From assembly GCA_002101905.1 (NCBI GenBank), contig LQPU01000032.1, positions 1 to 64,000 of the forward strand: a DNA stretch of 64,000 nucleotides. The letters are read 5' to 3'. The translations under genes and the position numbers were made by a program. The number at the start of each line of letters is the position of its first letter. Position 1 is the first letter of the stretch. Under the pieces are notes generated by a model, which saw only the letters and a list, made by a program, of their open reading frames with translations, ran no database searches and was not told where the DNA came from. Positions 55,120-62,196 of this stretch are shown here, piece by piece. This DNA is from Mycobacterium shimoidei. Its GTDB lineage: Bacteria; Actinomycetota; Actinomycetes; Mycobacteriales; Mycobacteriaceae.

Positions 55120-55329
55120 ATGGAAACCGGGGAAACGGGGGACGCCGGCTGCCGCGATTGTCGGGCAGGTCTGGAGCATTGCCACGGCACCCTCATCCGC
55201 CACTGGGCCCGCCGCGCGGAGTGCACCGAGGACGGCTGCACCAGCCCGGAGCTGATGGCGCACGCGTTCGTCGTCGACTGCGACGTGGCCGGGTGCCAAT
55301 GCGCCGAGCCCATCGCGCTGGCCGTCTGA
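55120..55329 (+). CDS. Small Cys/His-rich protein, likely metal-binding
   Basis: This 69-residue protein has cysteines at 11, 14, 21, 35, 40, 54, 59 and 61 and histidines at 22, 28 and 48 by my count, arranged as CxxC, CH and CxxxxCxC sets that resemble zinc-ribbon ligands. It lies between the zincin gene and the convergent phosphoglycerate-mutase-type gene. I recall similar unannotated ORFs at this place in other mycobacteria but cannot name one. No signal peptide is present. The role is unknown. Confidence 0.75.
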   Translation: METGETGDAGCRDCRAGLEHCHGTLIRHWARRAECTEDGCTSPELMAHAFVVDCDVAGCQCAEPIALAV

Positions 55330-55336
55330 GCGGGCG

Positions 55337-56026
55337 TCAGCCCATCGGATCGGTGCTCGACTCCACCGCGTCGGCCACCGGCGTGGCGCTCGGTTCCGGA
55401 TAGAACGGCGGGGACTGCTCGCCCCACTGCACGCAGCTCCACCGCCCGTCGGTGATCGGCACCAGCACCACCGACTCGGCGTTGCCCAGGTGATGGTCCA
55501 ATGCGAAGCTGCTGTCCACTCCGGCCAGGACGGCCGCGGCCAGCCGGATCGCCGCGCCGTGGCTGACTACGACGATGTCGTTGTGCCAGCTGTCGTAATC
55601 GAGGTAGCGCATCCGCAGTTCGGTGAGCACCGGCACGTAGCGGTCGAGCACCTCTTCGCCGCTCTCCCCGCCCGGCAACGGCACATGGCGCTCCCCCTGG
55701 TGCCAGCGTTTGTAGATCGCGTTGAATTCGGCGACCGCGTCGTCGTCGCTGCGGTCCTCCAACTCCCCGACCTGAACCTCGTGGATGCCGTCGACGGCGT
55801 GACCGGATATTCCGAGCTGGGCGCCGACTTCCGCGGCGGTCTGCTCAGCCCGCACCGCCACCGAATGCATCAGCAGGCCGGGCCGCCGCACACCGTGGCG
55901 GGCGAAGGTGCGCGCCTGGTCGCGGCCCAGCGGCGTCAGCTCGGTGCCGGGCGGTCGGGTGTCCAGCCGGCGCTCGACGTTGCCGTAGGACTGGCCGTGG
56001 CGCACCAGGATCAAGCGCCCGCTCAT
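55337..56026 (-). CDS. Phosphoglycerate-mutase-family histidine phosphatase (Rv3837c type)
   Basis: The 229-residue protein has the catalytic RHG motif LILVRHGQSYGNVERRLD at the start and a second histidine in VVVSHGAAIRLAA, with the conserved Glu in the region between. The start ATG overlaps the pheA stop (ATGA), so it is coupled to pheA and probably acts as a phosphatase of an unknown small metabolite rather than a glycolytic mutase. A longer reading frame into pheA is an artefact of the overlapping frame. Confidence 0.9.
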   Translation of the reverse strand: MSGRLILVRHGQSYGNVERRLDTRPPGTELTPLGRDQARTFARHGVRRPGLLMHSVAVRAEQTAAEVGAQLGISGHAVDGIHEVQVGELEDRSDDDAVAEFNAIYKRWHQGERHVPLPGGESGEEVLDRYVPVLTELRMRYLDYDSWHNDIVVVSHGAAIRLAAAVLAGVDSSFALDHHLGNAESVVLVPITDGRWSCVQWGEQSPPFYPEPSATPVADAVESSTDPMG

Positions 56027-56946
56027 GGTTGCCGACCCTGTAATCCGGCCAGCCAGCGGTTTGCCTCGTCCAGCTGGGGCGGCGGCGCGCCCGCGGCCGA
56101 TCCCGTCGGCCAGGAACCCAAGTAACGCACATCGGCGCAACGGCGGTGCAGCGCCTTGAGTGCCTCGGCGACCGCGTCGTCGTCGATGTGCCCGACGCAA
56201 TCCAGGAAGAACATGTAGGTGCCCAGTTCGGTTCGGGTGGGGCGGGATTCGATGCGGGTCAGGTCGATATCGCGCATCCCGAATTCGGACAGCGCGGACA
56301 CCAGCGCCCCCGGCGTGTTGTCGATGCGCAAGACCACCGAGGTCCGGTCGGCACCGGTGCGCGGCGGGGGCGGGCCCGGGCGCCCGACAAGAACGAATCG
56401 CGTGCAGGCGTTGGGTTCGTCGACGACGCCCTCGGCCAGCGCCGCCAACCCGCGATGGGCCGCGGCCAGCGGCGAGCTCACCGCGGCGTCCACGGTGCCA
56501 TCCACCACTTGCTGTGCCGCCTCGGCGTTGGAGTTCGCCGGGCGCAGTTCTACGCCTGGCATATTCTCGCCCAACCAGCGCCGCACCTGGGCGGCCGCAA
56601 CCGGGAAGGCGGCCAGGGTGTGCACCTCGTCGCGGCCACGACCGGGCTTGGCGACGATGGAAAACGCGACGTCCAGCGTGATCTCCGCGAACACCTGCAC
56701 CGGCGACCCGATCGCCAGGCTGTCCAAAGTGGGGGTGACCGACCCGTCGATCGAGTTCTCGATCGGCACGCACGCATAGTCGGCTCCGCCGTCCCGGACC
56801 GCGTCCAGTGCCGCGGTGGTGGTGTCGGCAGGGATCGGCGTCACGTCGTCCGACCGAGGCTCGGGCAGCAGGCCGGTGTCGACCATCCGAAGCAGCGCCG
56901 CCTCGGTAAATGTCCCTTCCGGACCGAGATACGCGATGCGAGCCAC
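56023..56946 (-). CDS. pheA: Prephenate dehydratase
   Basis: The 307-residue enzyme converts prephenate to phenylpyruvate in phenylalanine synthesis. The catalytic domain is visible with AYLGPEGTFTEAALL, VPIENSIDGSVTPTLDSL and TRFVLVGRPG; a C-terminal ACT regulatory domain starts at TSVVLRIDNTPGALVSALSEFGMRDIDLTRIESRPTR. ACT binds phenylalanine in homologues, implying feedback inhibition. It is divergent from the DUF2470 gene, with an IdeR-type box between them. Confidence 0.95.
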   Translation of the reverse strand: MARIAYLGPEGTFTEAALLRMVDTGLLPEPRSDDVTPIPADTTTAALDAVRDGGADYACVPIENSIDGSVTPTLDSLAIGSPVQVFAEITLDVAFSIVAKPGRGRDEVHTLAAFPVAAAQVRRWLGENMPGVELRPANSNAEAAQQVVDGTVDAAVSSPLAAAHRGLAALAEGVVDEPNACTRFVLVGRPGPPPPRTGADRTSVVLRIDNTPGALVSALSEFGMRDIDLTRIESRPTRTELGTYMFFLDCVGHIDDDAVAEALKALHRRCADVRYLGSWPTGSAAGAPPPQLDEANRWLAGLQGRQP

Positions 56947-56996
56947 GATTTAAACCCTATCGGGTGCTAGGCCTTGCGCCGGTCAATCCGACTTAG

Positions 56997-57015
56997 TTAA
57001 GTTAGGCTTGCCTCA
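56997..57015 (+). promoter_or_regulatory. IdeR-type iron box
   Basis: The 19-mer TTAAGTTAGGCTTGCCTCA matches the IdeR consensus TTAGGTTAGGCTAACCTAA at 15 of 19 positions. It lies 18 bp upstream of the DUF2470 gene start at 57034. The homologue in M. tuberculosis (Rv3839) is an iron-regulated gene, as I recall, so repression under high iron is expected. Confidence 0.8.
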
Positions 57016-57033
57016 CTTGACGAAAGGTGATCG

Positions 57034-57825
57034 ATGCCCGCCGCCCAACGCGCCGCCCCCACGACCGCAGAGCGAATCCGCAGCACCTGCCTGCGGGCCA
57101 ACGGCGCGCTACTCGCGGTGGAGGGCGCCGAGCCGGTCTCCACGCCGCTGTACCACCTGCTCGGCAATGGCTCATTCGCCGTCGCGGTTCCGCTTGATCC
57201 CACCGTGCGCCTCGCGGGGGCACAGGCCGTGCTGGAGCTGGCCGACTACGCGCCGCTGCCGCTGCGGGAGCCGGTGCGCGCGCTGGTGTGGATCCGCGGC
57301 CGATTGCAGCAGGTGCCGTTGCGGGCGGTGCGCGACATGCTCGACCTGATCGCCAGCGAAAACCCGAATCCTGCTCTGCTGCAAGTGCAGACGGCGACGT
57401 CCGGCCCGGCCGTCGAGGGCGACCCGCGCTATATGCTGCTGCGGCTGGAGATCGAGTCGGTAGTGGTCACCGATGCCAGCGGCGCCGAGACCGTTTCAGT
57501 CGCGGCGCTGCTGGAGGCGCAGCCCGACCCGTTCTGCACGCTCGAGTCGTGCTGGATCAAGCACCTGGACACCGCGCATCGCGACGTCGTCGCCAGACTG
57601 GCGTCGCAGCTGCCGACGCGGCTGCGGCGCGGCGACGTACGCCCGCTGGGACTTGACCGATACGGCGTGCGGCTGCGTATCGAAGCCGCCGACGGTGACC
57701 GTGACGTCCGGCTGCCGTTCCGGGAGCCGGTCGACGACGTGGCCGGCCTCAGTCGGGCCATTCGGGTGCTGATGGGTTGCCCGTTCACCCGTGCTGTCAC
57801 CGGCCTATGGCGGCCGCGGTCCTGA
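57034..57825 (+). CDS. DUF2470/heme-utilisation-like protein (Rv3839 type)
   Basis: The 263-residue protein has an N-terminal flavin-split-barrel-like domain (RSTCLRANGALLAVEGAEPVSTPLYHLLGNGSFAVAVP) and a C-terminal DUF2470 region (HLDTAHRDVVARLASQLPTRLRRGDVRPLGLDRYGVRLRI). Related proteins (HugZ, HutZ) handle heme iron. The iron box just upstream points to induction under iron limitation. The neighbouring bacterioferritin gene bfrB of M. tuberculosis is absent here, so this is the only iron-linked gene in the region. The enzymatic activity is not proven. Confidence 0.87.
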   Translation: MPAAQRAAPTTAERIRSTCLRANGALLAVEGAEPVSTPLYHLLGNGSFAVAVPLDPTVRLAGAQAVLELADYAPLPLREPVRALVWIRGRLQQVPLRAVRDMLDLIASENPNPALLQVQTATSGPAVEGDPRYMLLRLEIESVVVTDASGAETVSVAALLEAQPDPFCTLESCWIKHLDTAHRDVVARLASQLPTRLRRGDVRPLGLDRYGVRLRIEAADGDRDVRLPFREPVDDVAGLSRAIRVLMGCPFTRAVTGLWRPRS

Positions 57826-57858
57826 TCGGTCGCCGCCCCGGGCGGTTACCGTGTCGAG

Positions 57859-58620
57859 GTGACTTCGCCTGAGACTGCGGTGTTGCAGCGACGTGAGCTG
57901 CGCATCGAGATCGTTGTCGTACTGGGCGTCACGTTCGGTCTCAGCGCCGTCAGCGCCGTACTGCAGCTCGCCGATTCGGTGCTGCGCGACCTGAGCCGCC
58001 AGAAGATCCCGCTGAATCCGCGGCGCTCGTATTTCGACCTGATCGACCTGGGGCTCAACGCGGCTTCCGTTGCGCAACTGATCGCCTGGGGCGCACTGGG
58101 TCTGTACCTGCTGTGGCGCAGTGGCCTAACACCGGCGCGAATCGGGTTGGGGCGGTTGAACTGGCGCACCGATCTCGGCGGTGCCGCCGGCTTGGCCGCC
58201 CTCATCGGGGTGCCCGGCCTGGGGCTGTACCTGGCCGGCCGGATGCTCGGGATCAACGCCTCGGTGATCCCATCCAGCCTCAGCGACACCTGGTGGCGAA
58301 TACCGATGCTGGTGGCCGCCGCGTTCGCCGACGGGTGGGCCGAGGAGATCGTCGTGGTCGGCTATCTGATCACCCGGCTCCGGCAGCTGAACATGGGCCG
58401 GTGGGCGGCGCTGGCCTGCTCGAGCGTGCTGCGCGGTGCCTACCACCTCTACCAGGGGTTTGCCGCCGGGCTGGGCAATCTGATCATGGGGTTGGTGTTC
58501 GGGTATGCCTGGCAGCGCACTGGCCGACTGTGGCCACTGGTGATCGCCCACGGGTTGATCGACACGGTGACGTTCGTGGGCTACGCGCTGCTGGCCGGCC
58601 ATCTCGGGTGGCTGCGCTGA
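57859..58620 (+). CDS. CPBP-family membrane protease-like protein
   Basis: The 253-residue protein starts at GTG 57859. Eight hydrophobic segments alternate, and the CPBP (Abi) motifs are visible: the paired glutamates in FADGWAEEIVVVGYLITRL, a His motif at GAYHLYQGFAAG, and the downstream H and N/D-like pattern in IAHGLIDTVT. CPBP proteins are intramembrane glutamic proteases or prenyl-protein processing enzymes. The LCP gene starts on its last base (TGATG), so the two are coupled. I do not recall a gene of this type at the same site in M. tuberculosis. Confidence 0.82.
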   Translation: MTSPETAVLQRRELRIEIVVVLGVTFGLSAVSAVLQLADSVLRDLSRQKIPLNPRRSYFDLIDLGLNAASVAQLIAWGALGLYLLWRSGLTPARIGLGRLNWRTDLGGAAGLAALIGVPGLGLYLAGRMLGINASVIPSSLSDTWWRIPMLVAAAFADGWAEEIVVVGYLITRLRQLNMGRWAALACSSVLRGAYHLYQGFAAGLGNLIMGLVFGYAWQRTGRLWPLVIAHGLIDTVTFVGYALLAGHLGWLR

Positions 58621-59711
58621 TGAGCGACGACCTCTCGTTCGGCGAGCCTTCGCCGGTGATCCGCCGGCCCACCGACCCGCCCCGGCAACGCCCCCAGCCG
58701 CCGGCGCCCCGGCCGGTCGTGCGCCAACCGCCGGCCCGCCCGTCCAAGCCCCGACGGCGTCGCAAACGCGCGTGGGGGCAGGTGATTTCGCTGACTCTGG
58801 TGATCGTCGTGCTGTTGATGACCGCCGGCATCCTGGGCGGGACGCTGTGGATGGACACCGCACTGCATCGCCAGCCGGTACTGAGCGACTACCCCGGGCG
58901 CCCGGCCGCCGGGCGCGGCACCACCTGGCTGCTGGTGGGATCGGACAGCCGCCAAGGCTTGACGGCGCAACAGCAAGAGACGCTGAGCACCGGCGGCGAC
59001 ATCGGCGACGGCCGCACCGACACCATCCTGCTGGTGCACGTGCCCGCGTTCGGGTCAGACACGCCGACCACGATGGTGTCCATCCCGCGCGACTCCTACG
59101 TGCCGATCCCCGGCTACGGCCGCGACAAGATCAACGCCGCCTTCACCATGGGCGGTGCGCGGTTGCTGGCGCAGACCGTCGAGCAGGCCACCGGGTTGCG
59201 GCTCGACCACTACGTCGAGATCGGGTTCAGCGGGTTCGCCGCTGTCGTCGATGCGCTCGGCGGGGTCACCGCCTGCCCGACCGCATCGATCCAGGATCCG
59301 CTGGCCGGGATCGACCTGCCGGCCGGGTGCCAGTCCTTCGATGGCCGCAGCGCGCTCGGCTATGTCCGCAGCCGGGCCACCCCGCGCGCCGACCTCGACC
59401 GGATGGCCAACCAGCGAGCGTTCATGTCTGCCCTGCTGCACCGCGCGGCCAGCCCCGCCGTGTGGCTCAATCCGTGGCGCTGGTACGCGGTGCCGCGTGC
59501 GGTTGCCGACGCGCTGACCGTCGACGCCGGCGACCACGCCTGGGATCTGGTCCGGCTGGGCTGGTCGCTGCACGGTTCGACGACGGCGCTGACGGTGCCG
59601 ATCGGCGAATTCAGCGGAAGCGACTCCGGGTCGGTGGTGGTGTGGGATCACGACGCCGCCGCCCGGTTGTTCGACGCGCTCGCCGCTGACCAGCCGCCGC
59701 CGGCGGCTTAG
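58620..59711 (+). CDS. LytR-CpsA-Psr (LCP) family envelope ligase-like protein
   Basis: The 363-residue protein begins at the ATG overlapping the CPBP stop. It has a Pro/Arg-rich cytoplasmic N-terminus and one membrane helix (VISLTLVIVVLLMTAGILGG). The LCP domain is marked by WLLVGSDSRQGL, TDTILLVHV, SIPRDSYVPIPGYGRDKINAAF, DHYVEIGFSGFAAVVDALGGV and the arginine-rich YVRSRATPRADLDRMANQRAF that contacts polyprenyl phosphate. LCP enzymes attach polymers such as arabinogalactan to peptidoglycan. The locus homologue Rv3840 in M. tuberculosis is much shorter, as I recall. The stop overlaps that of the convergent glpQ1. Confidence 0.88.
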   Translation: MSDDLSFGEPSPVIRRPTDPPRQRPQPPAPRPVVRQPPARPSKPRRRRKRAWGQVISLTLVIVVLLMTAGILGGTLWMDTALHRQPVLSDYPGRPAAGRGTTWLLVGSDSRQGLTAQQQETLSTGGDIGDGRTDTILLVHVPAFGSDTPTTMVSIPRDSYVPIPGYGRDKINAAFTMGGARLLAQTVEQATGLRLDHYVEIGFSGFAAVVDALGGVTACPTASIQDPLAGIDLPAGCQSFDGRSALGYVRSRATPRADLDRMANQRAFMSALLHRAASPAVWLNPWRWYAVPRAVADALTVDAGDHAWDLVRLGWSLHGSTTALTVPIGEFSGSDSGSVVVWDHDAAARLFDALAADQPPPAA

Positions 59712-60532
59712 TCCATCCCCGCGCCCGTCAAACCGTCCTCCAGCCAGGCCTTCACCCGGCCGGGATGGCGGGTGGCCAGCCAGGCCACCCCGACCTCACG
59801 GCAGAACGCGACGTCGTCGTAGTGGTCGACGTTCCAGCAGTACAACGCCCGGCCCTTCGCCGCAGCGCGGTCCACGAGCTCGGGGTGCTCGCGCAGGGCC
59901 GCGATCGACAGCCCCACCGCGGTGGCGCCGACAGCGGTGGGCGCGCTGCTGGCCAGATAGCGGGCCGCCGTGCCCAGCAGCACGGTGGGCAGCAGCGGTG
60001 CGGTCCGCCGCACCCGCCACACCGCGGCCGCCGAAAACGACATGACCACTGCTCGCGACAGGTCCGCCGACGCGGGTGTGGCAATCCCGAAGCGCTGCAG
60101 GAGCGCCAGGACTTTGGTTTCCACCAGGGCGCCGTAGCGCACCGGGTGTTTGGTTTCGATGAAGATCTTCACCGGCCGGTTCCAGTCCAGGACCAGCGCG
60201 ACCAGCGCGTCGAGCGTCAGCAGACCGCTGTCGCCGTGGGCGCCATCGGGCCGCCAGCTGCCGTGCCACGAGCCGTATTCCAGTTCGCGCAGCTGCGCCA
60301 GTGTCATGGTGCTGACCAGTCCGGCACCGGTCGAAGTGCGGTCCAGGCGGCGGTCATGCACACACACCAGATGACCGTCGCGGGTGAGGCGCACATCGCA
60401 CTCGACGCCGTCGGCGCCTTCCTTGAGAGCGAGTTCGTAAGCGGCGAGGGTGTGTTCCGGCCGAGCAGCCGAGGCGCCGCGGTGCGCAACCACAAATGGG
60501 TGCCGGGCGAGCACCTCGTCGGCCCGCGTCAT
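59708..60532 (-). CDS. glpQ1: Glycerophosphodiester phosphodiesterase
   Basis: The 274-residue enzyme hydrolyses glycerophosphodiesters to glycerol-3-phosphate and alcohol. ATG 60532 (MTRADEVLARHPFVVAHRGASAARPEHTL) gives exactly the length of GlpQ1 in M. tuberculosis, as I recall. The catalytic His/Glu/Asp metal site is in VVAHRGAS, GVECDVRLTRDGHLVCVHDRRLDRTS. Conserved later blocks are KIFIETKHPVRYG and YCWNVDHYDD. It follows the membrane protein by 4 bp and converges on the LCP gene, sharing two bases of stop codons. Confidence 0.94.
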   Translation of the reverse strand: MTRADEVLARHPFVVAHRGASAARPEHTLAAYELALKEGADGVECDVRLTRDGHLVCVHDRRLDRTSTGAGLVSTMTLAQLRELEYGSWHGSWRPDGAHGDSGLLTLDALVALVLDWNRPVKIFIETKHPVRYGALVETKVLALLQRFGIATPASADLSRAVVMSFSAAAVWRVRRTAPLLPTVLLGTAARYLASSAPTAVGATAVGLSIAALREHPELVDRAAAKGRALYCWNVDHYDDVAFCREVGVAWLATRHPGRVKAWLEDGLTGAGMD

Positions 60533-60536
60533 ACCC

Positions 60537-61562
60537 CTATGCTGCCGGGTCCTCACCCTTTAACTCAACTGCCGGGCTGGATGCCGGCGCGGCGGCGCCC
60601 TCATCGGGGACCACCACCCAGCGGCGGGCGGGCCGTTCGACCGGTTTGCGCTCGAACCCCTCGAAGACCCGCCCGGCGGTCGCGACCCCGGCCGCCGCCA
60701 GTAGGTAGGCAAATATCATCGTCACGGTGTTGTTGGCGATGCCCTGCGCGTCTTGGGCCCGACTGGTGAACCAAGCGAAGACCGACACCGCGGTGCTGAA
60801 GGTCCACACAATCCACCAGACCAGGATCGGCTTGCGCAGCCGTTGGAGGGCTTCTTCGACGTTGGCCAACTCGATGACGTAAACCGGCGCCCAGGCCAGG
60901 TTCACCAACGGCACCAGACAGCCTGCCCACAACGCGCGGACCGACCGCGGCTCCGGCCAACCGTAATGCGCGAATGCGGCTGCCCGCCGGGCAATCAACC
61001 ACTGGGTCAGCGCGATCGCACACGTGATCACCGCGGCGATCGCGGCCAGGCCGACCAACACGCCCAGCCAGAATGCCGCGCCGGCCACCCACGGATTGAG
61101 CAGTGTGTTGCGGTTGATGATCAGCAGCAGGTACCGGACCAGGTACACCAGCGTGGCGATGCCCAGCACGACCTGGGTTGCGAACAAGGTTGTGCGTACC
61201 CGCGGCACCGACGGCCGGGGAGTTTCCGTCGCCGGCGGCGCCGGCGCGACCGGACCGGCGTGATCGGCCAGGCCCCATCGCGGTATGACGGCGTATCGCG
61301 GGGTGGGGCCCAGCGGGCGCCGTCGACGTCGGGGCGGTGGTGGGGGGCCGGGACGCACGGCAATCCACCGATAACCCGGTGGCAGACGCGGTGCTGAACG
61401 CTGCCGGGCTGCGGGGGCGGCCGCACGCTGATTCCACCGTGGATCAGGCGCCGGGATCTCCGTCGACGGGGCCAGCAGGGTGCCGCGACAGCGCGGACAC
61501 CACACTCGCTGGCGGTCACGCACGTTCCAGCGTGTGCCGCACTGGGAGCACACTTGGATCAT
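60537..61562 (-). CDS. Zinc-ribbon membrane protein with DUF4328-type domain (Rv3843c type)
   Basis: The 341-residue protein has an N-terminal zinc ribbon (CSQCGTRWNVRDRQRVWCPRCRG, two CxxC motifs), a Pro/Arg-rich linker and a membrane domain of about seven helices (RTTLFATQVVLGIATLVYLVRY, FWLGVLVGLAAIAAVITCAIAL, WAGCLVPLVNLAWAPVYVIELANV, and so on). ATG 61562 has GGAG 8 nt upstream. The start overlaps the last stop of the upstream mini-ORFs (ATGA), so its translation may depend on them. It is 4 bp upstream of glpQ1. The function is unknown. Confidence 0.88.
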   Translation of the reverse strand: MIQVCSQCGTRWNVRDRQRVWCPRCRGTLLAPSTEIPAPDPRWNQRAAAPAARQRSAPRLPPGYRWIAVRPGPPPPPRRRRRPLGPTPRYAVIPRWGLADHAGPVAPAPPATETPRPSVPRVRTTLFATQVVLGIATLVYLVRYLLLIINRNTLLNPWVAGAAFWLGVLVGLAAIAAVITCAIALTQWLIARRAAAFAHYGWPEPRSVRALWAGCLVPLVNLAWAPVYVIELANVEEALQRLRKPILVWWIVWTFSTAVSVFAWFTSRAQDAQGIANNTVTMIFAYLLAAAGVATAGRVFEGFERKPVERPARRWVVVPDEGAAAPASSPAVELKGEDPAA

Positions 61563-61618
61563 TGACGCCACTCCTCGATCCCGGCTGCGCCGGCATCATC
61601 GTCGTCGACGTGGATCAT
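61559..61618 (-). CDS. MIRU mini-ORF 2 (19 residues)
   Basis: The peptide reads MIHVDDDDAGAAGIEEWRQ, ending with a TGA that overlaps the ATG of the zinc-ribbon membrane protein (ATGA). The peptide resembles the acidic peptide that I recall being encoded by M. tuberculosis MIRUs (V/MTxDDDAERSDEEERRQ). It is probably a coupling element rather than a functional protein. Confidence 0.6.
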   Translation of the reverse strand: MIHVDDDDAGAAGIEEWRQ

Positions 61619-61674
61619 TGACGCCACTCCTCGATCCCGGCTGCGCCGGCATCATCGTCGTCGACGTGGATCAT
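61615..61674 (-). CDS. MIRU mini-ORF 1 (19 residues)
   Basis: This is an identical copy of mini-ORF 2, one 56-bp period upstream. Its TGA overlaps the ATG of mini-ORF 2 through the shared ATGA. Its own start is preceded by GGAG within the degenerate upstream copy. Confidence 0.6.
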   Translation of the reverse strand: MIHVDDDDAGAAGIEEWRQ

Positions 61675-61709
61675 TGACGCCACTCTCCCCCGTCATTGAC
61701 GCGGATCAC
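61671..61709 (-). CDS. Degenerate 12-residue leader ORF of the same repeat family
   Basis: GTG 61709 opens a 12-codon frame reading VIRVNDGGEWRQ, whose TGA overlaps the ATG of mini-ORF 1. It shares the start (V/M-I-x-V) and the EWRQ-stop end with the 19-residue units, so it may be the ancestral leader from which the repeats arose by internal expansion. Confidence 0.45.
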   Translation of the reverse strand: MIRVNDGGEWRQ

Positions 61710-62192
61710 CGGACCAGGATAGTGGCGATCGCAAGCCGACAAGCGCGAAGCCGGCCGCCACCTCGCGATGCCAGCTACTAACGGCTATCCACAGTTTCCA
61801 CAGGTTTATCCACATAGCCATTTGCGGGGGCGAGGCACTGACGCCGCAACATCGCGTATCACGGCACCGTAACTGTGGATAACAGTGCGGTAACGACGGC
61901 CACGATCGACAGGCTGGCGGGGGTCTGAGCTAACGCATCGCCGCGCTAAGCATCCCTCGATCGGGGGACATCGAGTGGGATGCCCCCGGGCCGAAGCCGG
62001 GCCCGGGGCCAAAACACGCGGTCCCCCGGCGCGCAGCTGTTCTGCCGGCACCCGGGCGGTTGTGTGCTGGTCAGCGCCCCGACACCCAGTCAATTTCCGC
62101 GCCGATTGGAATGGCGCTATGATCGCGACCACAAAGGTGTTTGTGACTCATCTCACTGGGGGCGAATTGCACATGCAGACCGGGGTCATCCG
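61710..62192. other. Intergenic region with DnaA-like boxes and a hairpin
   Basis: This 483-bp stretch between the membrane-protein gene and the small ORF contains no long gene apart from a 25-codon leader at its end. It holds a cluster of DnaA-box-like 9-mers (61785-61882), a degenerate copy of the embB repeat near 61725-61757, and a GC-rich hairpin at about 61982-62009 (GCCCCCGGGCC with GGGCCCGGGGC, one bulge). Confidence 0.55.
61785..61882. other. Cluster of four DnaA-box-like sites
   Basis: Sites are CTATCCACA (61785-61793), GTTTCCACA (61794-61802), TTATCCACA (61806-61814, perfect consensus) and TGTGGATAA (61874-61882, the perfect consensus on the minus strand). The first three form a tight direct array. 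Confidence 0.6.
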
Positions 62193-62196
62193 ATGA
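62119..62196 (+). CDS. 25-codon leader ORF overlapping the small membrane ORF
   Basis: ATG 62119 opens a frame that ends with TGA at 62194-62196, overlapping the ATG of the next ORF (ATGA at 62193-62196). A TATGAT-like hexamer lies at its own start. It is a possible coupling leader; there is no recognised product. Confidence 0.4.
   Translation: MIATTKVFVTHLTGGELHMQTGVIR

Larger units (their letters stand above)
61555..61686 (-). repeat. MIRU-type 56-bp tandem repeat upstream of the membrane-protein gene (about 2.3 units)
   Basis: Two full units (61555-61610 and 61611-61666) plus a third partial copy (61667 to about 61686) share a 56-bp period. Read on the minus strand, each full unit contains a complete mini-ORF: ATG at 61674 and at 61618, each 19 codons, whose TGA overlaps the next ATG (ATGA). 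Each mini-ORF also carries the GGAG ribosome site for the next one. Confidence 0.9.

Noticed and set aside
56027..56773. Extended frame of the histidine phosphatase through pheA
   Set aside because: The extra part is out-of-frame translation of pheA; the RHG motif lies at the true ATG 56026, overlapping the pheA stop.
61982..62009. Hairpin considered as a riboswitch (for example a ydaO-type c-di-AMP element)
   Set aside because: Only one stem is clear and I could not align conserved ydaO motifs, so it is only noted as a hairpin.
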